DNA of 64,000 bases, from the NCBI GenBank assembly GCA_051294375.1, contig CM119269.1, positions 16,949,030-17,013,029 of the forward strand, in the 5' to 3' direction. Source of the stretch: Paraspadella gotoi. Lineage: Eukaryota; Chaetognatha. Under the pieces are notes generated by a model. The model was not told the DNA's origin, did no database searches, and worked only from the letters and a program-made list of their open reading frames with translations. The position numbers and the translations under genes were made by a program. The number at the start of each line of letters is the position of its first letter. Within the stretch, counting starts at the first letter, position 1. Below are positions 48,734-64,000 of this stretch, piece by piece.

Positions 48734-50731
48734 ATGGCGCCAATTCAAGCGGAATCGCAGACGATGGAGATTTTCGGAGGAAAACCGGCGAAAGTGGATT
48801 CGAGAGTGATGAAGGCGAAGGCGGCCGCCTTGACGAGGCGATCCAAGCAGGAACGCTCCTCCAGCATTTCCGCGCCGGTACGAGAGGGTCGACGGTGTAT
48901 TCGTGCCTCGATTGCAAACGAAAGTCAAAGAAAGACTCTTTCTAATTTCCTCGTCCTCTCCCGCCCCCCCCCCTCCCTTCCACACTCCCCTCGCCGCCGT
49001 GGACAGGATCAGTACCGCGACGGAGTGGCCGCCAGCGTCTGGGAGCACTACATCGGCGAGGATCGGGAGAGTCGATACCGCGAATGGCTCATCGGAACCC
49101 TCAAGCAGCACCACGCCGTCAAGGTGCTCGACGTCGCCTGCGGGACTGGGTGAGTTTGAAGGCTGAGGGACGGCGGGGAAATTCGTGTGAAAGGGGGAAA
49201 AGATCATGGGTGGACGATATTACGTACAAAAAAAGATACCAGCCGAGTTAAATTTTTCATTTACCTAATTTAAAGGTGTGTACTGTGTAGTTGTTTTCAT
49301 ATTGACGAACTATTTTTATAGTTATATTGGTAGTACTAATTTCATATTATTAAAAATGGTGCAGCTTGACAACAACAAATAACTTTTCATACTTGTGTAT
49401 TCAAAATTTTAGTTTCGCTTCCAAAGACTTGGCCGTTTTTATTTCGCGTCTATTTTTCTTTAACCAGCGTTGATTCTCGAATGCTGGTGGAGGCGGGATT
49501 CCAAGTCACATCCTGCGATTTGAGTCTCGAGATGTTGAACAAGGCGAGGGTCATTCGCAGCAAGAAGGGGCTCGAGAATTGGGGTAAGTCATCGAGAGAA
49601 GGAAGTTAGTGCAGTATTTTATTCTATTCATCTATTCTCCTTTGGTCTCCACAGTTATCCGCCAGGCGGACTGGTGCAGGCTTCCAGATCAACTCGGGCC
49701 CGACGTCTCCCACGATTTCGACGCCGTCATTTGCATGGGCAACTCCTTCGCGCATCTGCCCGACGATCTCGACAAGCAAAAAAAGCAGCAGCTGGTAAGG
49801 TTTTAAAAACTTAAAACATAGTTGTTATCTAGTTTGGTTTGTTTCGTTTTTTGTTCGTTTATCATTGTTTCAAAATTAAATTGCATTAAAATCATATTAA
49901 AAGAAAAAAAATCTTGCTATTAAAAAATAATGGTATCAAAATTTTATGGTTCCGCCTCTTCACTCTGCAGGCCATCTCCAATTTCCGAGAAATGCTTCGC
50001 CCCAACGGAATTATGATCGTGGATCATCGCAACTTCGATTATATCGTCGCCAACGGAAAATCGCCGGCGCAGAATATTTATTACAAGGTGAGGAAGCGAT
50101 GTGTATGTACAATTGTACATTGTATGTACATTGTATGTACAATGTACAATCTTACATCAATCAATCAATCAAAAAAAAAAACTAACTAGAAAATACATCT
50201 GATTAAAACTAAGGGCCTATAGTAATCATGAAATCATCTACGTTCTTCCCCAGTCCTCCTGGGAGACCGAGGTATTGACGTCCTTCGAGCGCGACCCTTC
50301 CGGTTCGGTGACGAGCGTGGTCCTCGACTACTCGATGACCGTGCCGCACGAAGTTCAGTCGCAGATGATGATCGATCTGGACGAATCCGACGACAAGATT
50401 AGTTTCAGGGTAGGGACAGTACTCTTATTCAGAATTGTACATTCTGAAAACAAAAGCTAACGATATTTATTTTAAAGTCTTGTAAATGATGATTTCCAGT
50501 CATTTTCTTTATTTTTTTCCTCAGTTGACTTACTTTCCGCATTACTTGACGAGTTTTACCCGCCTCCTCGGCCGAGTTTTCGAATTTTCCGAGTCCTCGT
50601 CTCCTTCGGGCCACGAAATTTTCGGGGATTTTATGCCGCTTGAGAACGCCACCAATCCCGCTTACTACATCCACGTTGTCAAGAAACAAAAGAACACTCG
50701 CTCAGATTCTTTCGAAAGTGTTGAGCGTTAA
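48734..50731 (+). CDS. GNMT: Glycine N-methyltransferase, seven exons
   Basis: GNMT transfers the methyl group of S-adenosylmethionine to glycine, giving sarcosine and S-adenosylhomocysteine; it is a cytosolic regulator of methyl-group supply. Exons: 48734-48877, 49007-49149, 49468-49583, 49655-49794, 49971-50087, 50254-50409 and 50525-50731. All introns are GT-AG and the phases join into 340 codons. The family hallmarks are present in order: [19 protein letters not shown] motif [56 protein letters not shown] and [10 protein letters not shown]. The start ATG has a strong context (AAGATGG) and is the first in frame. The usual length is about 293 residues. The excess is an Arg/Lys/Ala-rich N-terminal stretch of about 48 residues, encoded by exon 1, and a charged tail of about 14 residues. 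Identity is secure; the role of the N-terminal extension is unknown. Confidence 0.95.
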
Positions 50732-50992
50732 ATCTGAAAAAAAAATTTCTCAACTTTCTCACAACCTTTATCTGATATGCTATTTAAATGTCTTAAATGA
50801 TCTAATTTATATTTATGTTGCAAAGAACGTAATAGAAATGAATGTATGGCCAACTTGATTGTTGCTAGTGATTATTTCCTCTTGCAACAGGGTACCTATT
50901 TTCGAACTATCGATCTTCTTTAAACTATAATCTAATTTATATTTAATACTGATTAATTTGCTTGTTTAAGGGCTTAAGGGTTTTTTATAGAG

Positions 50993-50998
50993 ATTAAA
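50993..50998 (+). terminator. Candidate GNMT poly(A) signal
   Basis: ATTAAA, the common variant hexamer, lies 262 bp after the GNMT stop codon. The next strong signal is the AATAAA at 51856, which would give a 3' UTR of about 1.1 kb. Confidence 0.35.
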
Positions 50999-51541
50999 TC
51001 ATTTCGTTTATACGGTGAGGCTTTTAAGCTTGGGCTGGCAACTAGCATGCATCTGGCTAAAGATTATTGAGGATTTTAAATCAAACTTTTTCACAGCTTC
51101 AAACTTTCTCATTGTTTGTTTTGGCAACAGGGCATCCATGATCGCCCTTAGTTATTTTGTAATGACGCATTTAGCTTTTCTTGACTTTTTGGTGTTATAT
51201 GTTATGCCAAGGTCGATAAGGTTGAGCTGCCGTCAGAATAATCACTTCTCTAAATTAGAGTCTAATTATTAATTTTTCTTTACTCTGCACTAAATCTTGA
51301 CGTAGTGGCAGCTTAAACGCAAATCGGTGATATTTTAGGTCATTAATTGCGCTTATGAATGATTGTGACTACTCGCTAATCACTATGCTATATTCTATGA
51401 GGCAAGGCGCTCAATTAGAATTTTCAATTATTGTTTTCAGTAAAATCATGAATTACACTTTTTAATTACAGCGTTACGCGTCATTCAATTTTTTTTTCTT
51501 TTTTAACAATTTATGATTTTTTTAAATTCATTTTTGCTTCA

Positions 51542-51844
51542 ATGATATGGACTTGGGAAGAAATTTTGTGGTACCTTATGACCGCGCCTTTTTATGTTCT
51601 CCTGTGGTTAGCGTTGGCGGTAACCAAACTCAAACAACTAATCTTAATAAAAATTCAAATATTGTTATTCAACTATTCGGCCATTTTTGTAGTTTATTTT
51701 CGTGATAACCGACGGAGAGATCAATCATTTGTGGGCTCCGCTTTGGTGGATCTGGCTGAAAGAATGGTATCACTATTTCACGGGACTTTAAGATCGCTAA
51801 CCGAAGAATTTAATGAGTCTGATAAAATGTTAAGTTCGTGGTAA
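51542..51844 (+). CDS. Possible small membrane protein, or GNMT 3' UTR
   Basis: A 100-codon open frame begins MIWTWEEILWYLMTAPFY. It has a strongly hydrophobic first half with one or two likely membrane segments (about residues 8-26 and 33-52), then a charged C-terminal half. It is followed within 15 bp by AATAAA (51856). Composition is complex rather than repetitive. I do not recognise a family. It could equally be an open frame by chance within a long GNMT 3' UTR. Confidence 0.3.
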   Translation: MIWTWEEILWYLMTAPFYVLLWLALAVTKLKQLILIKIQILLFNYSAIFVVYFRDNRRRDQSFVGSALVDLAERMVSLFHGTLRSLTEEFNESDKMLSSW

Positions 51845-51855
51845 ATGTACTCGCT

Positions 51856-51861
51856 AATAAA
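51856..51861 (+). terminator. Plus-strand poly(A) signal AATAAA
   Basis: A canonical hexamer just after the stop of the 100-codon frame. It would serve that frame or a long GNMT transcript. Confidence 0.5.
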
Positions 51862-51896
51862 GTATATTATCGGTTCGATTGGAAAATTTGTCTTAC

Positions 51897-51902
51897 TTTA
51901 TT
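51897..51902 (-). terminator. Minus-strand poly(A) signal AATAAA
   Basis: TTTATT on the plus strand is a canonical hexamer for transcripts of the minus-strand gene that ends at 52348. It implies a 3' UTR of about 450 nt. It lies only 36 bp from the plus-strand signal. Confidence 0.55.
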
Positions 51903-52347
51903 GTAACCATTCCAATTAGAATCACGGAATTTACCCAATGCGCTAGATACGAGGTAATTATTTCTAAAATCCATAAATAGCAAAATGTTAATATGTGTCG
52001 CTTCAAATAGAAGTTTATAACAGGTGCGGTAGTTTTCGAATTTTTTAAAACAAACATCCAGATAAAATCTCCAAAACGTCTCATGTCATGAGGACGGTAA
52101 TACAACAGTAATTTGAAAATTAAAATTTCAAGCCATCGTCACAGTAACTAATGCATCAAACATTAAAAACATCATTTTACAAATTACAACATTATTTTCT
52201 ATCACAAATACAGCGCGCGGTCAAGAGAGATTGAAATGACATCGCTAAGTATAAAATTGAAGAGGATAACAATGAATACCAAAACGAATTGCTGAGTAAG
52301 AATGAAAACGACAGCACCAAGCCGACAACAACGACAAATCAAGATGA

Positions 52348-60116
<7,769 letters not shown>

Positions 60117-60153
60117 CTGTGTGGGGTGAGGTGAGGGGGTGGGAGGGTTAGGT

Positions 60154-60154
<1 letters not shown>

Positions 60155-60191
<37 letters not shown>

Positions 60192-60235
60192 AGAGAGAGA
60201 TGAGAGATGCCAGAGAGAGAGAGAGAGAGAGAGAC
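60155..60235. repeat. (GA)n microsatellite upstream of an exon
   Basis: Interrupted GA run 40 bp upstream of the exon acceptor at 60117, on the transcribed minus strand (CT)n. It may add to the polypyrimidine tract. Confidence 0.93.
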
Positions 60236-60239
60236 GTGG

Positions 60240-60915
60240 GCAGAAAAGAAAGAGGGGGAATGTCCCCCGATAAACTTTGTTGACAATCTCCGAATTTTTT
60301 TTCATGTGTTTTCATGTGTTTTCAACCAAATTGTCTACAAACATAAAATATCATAAAAGAGAAGAAAAAACAAGGGAACAATTTTTTTTTCCTCCTTCGA
60401 TGGGAATGGTCTGAGCGTTTTTCGAAGTTTTTCTCTTTTTCTTTTTAAGATTTTATTTGGTTTTTGTCCAATTTTTTTAAATTTTTTCTTTCCTTTCTTC
60501 TCTTTCCCCTCTTTTATTTCTTTCTTCTTTCCTCTTTCCCTCTCTCCTCGTTCAATAATCAAAGACGGATTTTCTCAAAGAAAAACGAAATTTCATGTTC
60601 CACTTTGATTTCTTTCAAATTGGCTAACGAGTAATGAGATTTTCGTGTCGTTTTTTATTAATTTCATTTGAAAATTAATTTCGAGCGTTCATTCCAACGG
60701 ACGGACGGACGGACGTTTAGTTCTCTTTTACGTACGGAGGCGGATCACGATCCGTCATCAGGGGTAAAAATATAAAGCCTCTCTCTTCGCCGCCCCCCCC
60801 CCCATTAATTTCAAGGGCGAAACTGTGGTGTGATGGTAGCACCCACGGCTCGGCTCACGCTCAATTTACCATTGTGACCCATCCTCGTATCCCACTGTGC
60901 CGATTACCTCCCTCT
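60240..60915. other. No gene seen; possible tRNA-derived fragment near 60827
   Basis: AT-rich. TGGTGTGATGGTAGCACC near 60830 looks like a tRNA D-arm with A box, but no T-arm or acceptor stem follows in place, so it is at most a SINE remnant. Confidence 0.3.
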
Positions 60916-60918
60916 AGG

Positions 60919-60936
60919 TTTCTTTCTTTCTTTCTT

Positions 60937-60976
<40 letters not shown>
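60919..60976. repeat. (TTTC)n microsatellite
   Basis: About 14 units with a CTCTCTCT interruption. Confidence 0.96.
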
Positions 60977-61383
60977 TTCGGTTTCAACTTTCACCCTAAT
61001 TTCCAGTCGTGAGTCCTTTTTCATCAAACGAATGTCCCCTGTGTGTCAATGATATGAAGGTCCGGTTGTCAAAGACGGTTCCATCATCTTTATCATTCAT
61101 TCGAGAATTCATTTATGATAATGTAGTCGGGTATTTCGATTTTTTTCAGAGGCTAAAGGGAGAGAGACTCAGATATTCTTCGAAATTCTTGTCTTTTCTT
61201 TCTTTTTTATTCCGAAACGATTTTGGCCGGGTTTTCCTTCCATTGTACCGAAAATCGGCTTATCACATTAATTTTGAGAAAGAGGAGATTAAAATATGCG
61301 TGAAATGATTGTGAAATTCCCAGAGCAGTAATCAACTGGAAGCAAAAGTGGAAAAAAAATTTAACCGAAGACGAAGAAGAAGA

Positions 61384-61397
61384 AGATGATGATGATT

Positions 61398-61444
<47 letters not shown>

Positions 61445-61455
61445 GATGATGAGGA
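61384..61455. repeat. (GAT)n trinucleotide repeat
   Basis: About 22 ATG/GAT units, then purine-rich sequence to about 62130 that includes three 36-bp units (GAGAGGAAAGAAAGAG, about 61571-61660). Confidence 0.95.
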
Positions 61456-61459
61456 AGAT

Positions 61460-62780
61460 GAAAAGGAATTAAGAGAAGAGGAGAAAGAAAGAAAAGGGGA
61501 AGGAATGAAGAAGAGAAAAGTAAAGAAAGAGAAAAAAAATAAAGGAAAGTAAATAAAGAAAAAAATTAAGGAGAGGAAAGAAAGAGAAAAAAATGTAGGA
61601 GAGGAAAGAAAGAGAAAAAAATGTAGGAGAGGAAAGAAAGAGAAAAAAATGAAGGAGAGGAAAGGCAAGAAAATCAGAGAAATGAAGACGAGGAGAGTGA
61701 AAATGGTGAAGAAGAGGAGAGAAATGTAGAAGAGGAGAATACTGACTGTAGAGAAATGAAATTAATGGAGACGAGGAGAATGGAGGAAAGGAGAAAAATG
61801 AAGAAAAGGGGGAGAGAAAATAAGAGACCGTCTAGGGTAAGAGAGTGAATGAAGTTAAAGCGAAAGTCGTCGTGATGAAAACGGGGCAATAGATGACAAA
61901 AAAAAAACTGATAAGAATAGAAGAAGAAGAAGTAAAGAAAGAATAAAGTCGATAAAGAAAATAATTAAAGAATCGGAGAGAGAGACGAACGGCGGACGAC
62001 GAATGAAAAGGAGAATGAGAGAGAAAATTGAAGAGGAGAACGAAATGGAGAATCTTTAAACGGATGAAAAAGAAAGAAAGAAAGAGAAAGAGGAGAAAAG
62101 AAAAGAAAAAGATGTAATGAAGAGGAAGAAAAAAAAAGAGAAACGGCAGAACAAAAAAAAAAATTCCCCACAAATCCGTTTGGGGTATTTTTATCATCCA
62201 CCTTCCTTCACTCCCCCCCCCCCCCGTACAGCGTCCTCCCCCCTCCCCCCTGTCGCTTCTCCCCGCTCTTCCGCCCCCCCCCGACCGCCAGTCTTCTTCC
62301 CCACTCCGTTCTCTTTCCACCCGCATCGTTTTTCAAAGAGAACGCTGATTTTTAGGAATATCCACCTCTTGAGCGAGAAAAGTCCCGGGATCGAAACCTG
62401 GGGTTTAACGGGTTTTCTTGCAATCGTTGCTAAAGGTTTGCTGGATGGTGGCTTTGAATATGGCGGACCTTGGTTCCAGGTTCATTATCATCGCCACCCA
62501 ATTCTATCAGCCCGGCAAATGGCCGCCTCATCCTTCTGCATCTGCTTTAAATGCTCATCAATGAACGGATTGGTCCTTTACTTAATAAATCTGCTCGAGT
62601 GATTTTTTATTCAAATGAAAAGCATAGAATGCGGTAGAACAAGATAAACTCCATCATGTGATGATTCCTAAACAATAATGACGATAATAAAAACAACAAC
62701 AACAGACTATTTTCCGTAAGTCGTCCTTTTTTTCTCTCTTTTTTTCGCTTTGAAACAAAAAGATAAAAAAATAAAAAAAA
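61460..62780. other. No exon recognised
   Basis: A purine-rich tract is followed by C-rich and mixed sequence. At least one exon joining 63546 to 60116 should lie in this interval or nearby, but I could not place it. Confidence 0.4.
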
Positions 62781-62784
62781 GCGG

Positions 62785-62873
62785 CGCCCGTGGGTTTCGT
62801 TCCCGTGATCCCGGTGGATGGAAATATCATTGAGGATGGCCTTGAGGTCAGAAGGCTTTGGTCGAGAGTCGTG
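62785..62873 (-). pseudogene. Broken duplicate of the exon at 63546-63664
   Basis: The minus strand reads PSDLKAILNDISIHRDHGNETH, parallel to VTEFEAVLNDVPLHWDRGNETH in the exon at 63664-63546, with clear nucleotide identity over about 85 bp. The donor GT of the intact exon has become GC and the preceding A is G. Only the 3' half of the exon is matched. It lies about 760 bp downstream of the intact copy. It is most likely a dead tandem exon duplicate. Confidence 0.7.
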
Positions 62874-63116
62874 AAACAAAAGGAATATAAAAATCAGTGA
62901 AGGATAGACTGGAATTCCGTCAGACTGGTTTGAGAGAGAGGGGAAAGAAAGGGGAGAGAGAAGAGAGAAAGAAGGGAGAGAGAGGGGAGAGAGAGAAGAG
63001 AGAGAGAGAGGGGAGAGAGAAGGGAGAGAGAGGGGTTGAACTCGGAATACAAGACTCATCCTTTCTTTCTTTATTATTTCGCTGAAGCGCAAGCAAAGTT
63101 TCTTTCCCTTTTCCAA

Positions 63117-63168
63117 CTCCTCCTCCTACTCCTCCTCCTCCTCCTACTCCTCCTTTTCCTCTTTGCCT
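63117..63168. repeat. (TCC)n trinucleotide-rich tract
   Basis: TCCTCCTACTCC repeats. GA-rich sequence at 62933-63035 precedes it. Confidence 0.85.
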
Positions 63169-63545
63169 CTTTCTCATTCGAGCTCCAAAAACGCATGATT
63201 TTGACGACGAAACCTTTTTCCGTAACATTTTATCTATATAAGCTTCTTTTTATTAACGTAATTTCCAAAGACTCAAAAACAGACTGACAGAAAAGCATTT
63301 TTTTTTCGTATCGCGTTTTGTCTCAAGACGATGCCTGTCGACAGTATAGTATCGACGCCCTGACCTCAACGCGCAGGAAGACAGTTTGCCAAACAAACAG
63401 AGAAATAGAACGAGAGACAGACAGACCAGGCATACAGGCAGTCCGACCAAATAGACGGAGAGACGACAACAAAAATAGAATTATTACAGACAGATAAGAC
63501 AGACAGTCGGAAATACGACGATAAAGAATAAAAGGATTATAGCAC

Positions 63546-63664
63546 CTGTGGGTTTCGTTCCCGCGATCCCAGTGGAGAGGGACGTCGTTGAGGACGGCCT
63601 CGAACTCGGTCACGTTGGTCGCGACTCGGCAAAGGGGGGAGCGGAGGAGGAGGAGCCCGAAGTC
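63546..63664 (-). CDS. Exon of an extracellular protein, probably the same minus-strand gene
   Basis: A 119-nt exon with a C-rich acceptor (CCCCAG) and donor CACAG|GTGC. It encodes DFGLLLLRSPLCRVATN followed by VTEFEAVLNDVPLHWDRG and NETH, with two N-glycosylation sites (NVT, NET) and one Cys. It starts in phase 0 and ends with two extra bases. The exon at 60116 needs one extra base before it, so at least one unplaced exon must lie between them if they are one gene. No family is recognised. The gene would continue beyond the right edge of the window. Confidence 0.6.
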
Positions 63665-63689
63665 CTGGGGGTTGAGGGGCCGAGGGGTT

Positions 63690-64000
63690 TTGGGGGTTGG
63701 GGATAAGAAGTGACGAGTTGATGGAAACAGGTGATTAGGAGATGGGGGTGATGTGGGCTTAGGGATCTGGATAGTGGATGTCAGGATAGGGTTGAGATTT
63801 GAAGTTAGAGGAAGAATTGGGATGATTGCGTGGAATGGTAACAGGGCCTGTCGACCCGTGTCGGGGGCGAATGGGTTAGAAGAAAAAAATTAATATTAAT
63901 TAGCTCAGTCGAGGAAAGAAAGAAAGAAAGAAAAGAAGAAAGAGAAAAAAAAAAAGAAAGGGAAAAAAAATGAAAAAATAGAGAAAGAAAACCAACAAAT
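63690..64000. other. No exon recognised at the right edge
   Basis: G-rich plus-strand sequence then (AAAG)-rich sequence at about 63915-63990. It is probably intronic to the minus-strand gene. Confidence 0.4.

Noticed and set aside
62380-62405. GGTTTCGATCCC on the minus strand as a tRNA T-arm
   Set aside because: The surrounding sequence does not form the rest of a tRNA; it is a single B-box-like match.

Overview
The window is eukaryotic nuclear DNA from an animal, most likely an invertebrate. The evidence is a seven-exon gene with GT-AG introns (mostly 70-320 bp), a metazoan-type U1 snRNA gene, a TATA-box Pol II promoter, AATAAA poly(A) signals and very dense (GA/CT)n and (TTTC)n microsatellites. 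An arthropod, perhaps a crustacean, is a guess from repeat content and intron size; nothing in the sequence proves it. There is no sign of bacterial gene organisation or CRISPR. The window holds many runs of N, several of them inside tandem repeats.

Layout. 1-12 kb is repeat-rich and I find no supportable gene in it. It has a 130-bp tandem repeat family (about 1.3-1.7 and 2.6-3.1 kb), a tandem duplication of about 2.5 kb (3.22-5.83 and 5.83-8.34 kb) and a large imperfect palindrome (arms about 7.96-9.59 and 9.84-11.89 kb). The palindrome carries a tRNA-promoter-like, SINE-like unit on each arm. 12-21 kb is AT-rich, gap-ridden DNA with microsatellites and two minisatellites cut by gaps. 21.25-41.28 kb is a tandem duplication of about 9.6 kb. 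Its two copies differ mainly by short indels, and both start against GA tracts. I see no convincing gene in either copy. Several properties of these duplications fit uncorrected long-read gap filling or unmerged haplotypes as well as they fit real biology.

The informative part is 43-64 kb. A minus-strand signal-peptide-like first exon with a consensus splice donor lies at 43.1 kb (tentative). A U1 snRNA gene lies on the minus strand at 46.40-46.56 kb. Glycine N-methyltransferase (GNMT) runs 48,734-50,731 on the plus strand, with a TATA box and an upstream CT tract. A convergent minus-strand gene ends at 52,348. Its last exons have mutually consistent splice phases and encode a glycosylated extracellular protein whose C-terminus looks like a GPI-attachment signal. 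I do not recognise its family. Its introns hold a 50-bp-arm inverted repeat with a hammerhead-ribozyme-like core, a perfect RFX-type X-box palindrome and a broken duplicate of one exon.

Functionally, GNMT uses S-adenosylmethionine to methylate glycine in one-carbon metabolism, U1 serves 5' splice-site recognition, and the minus-strand gene probably acts at the cell surface. The three have no evident shared pathway. GNMT and the minus-strand gene are convergent neighbours with poly(A) signals about 40 bp apart.
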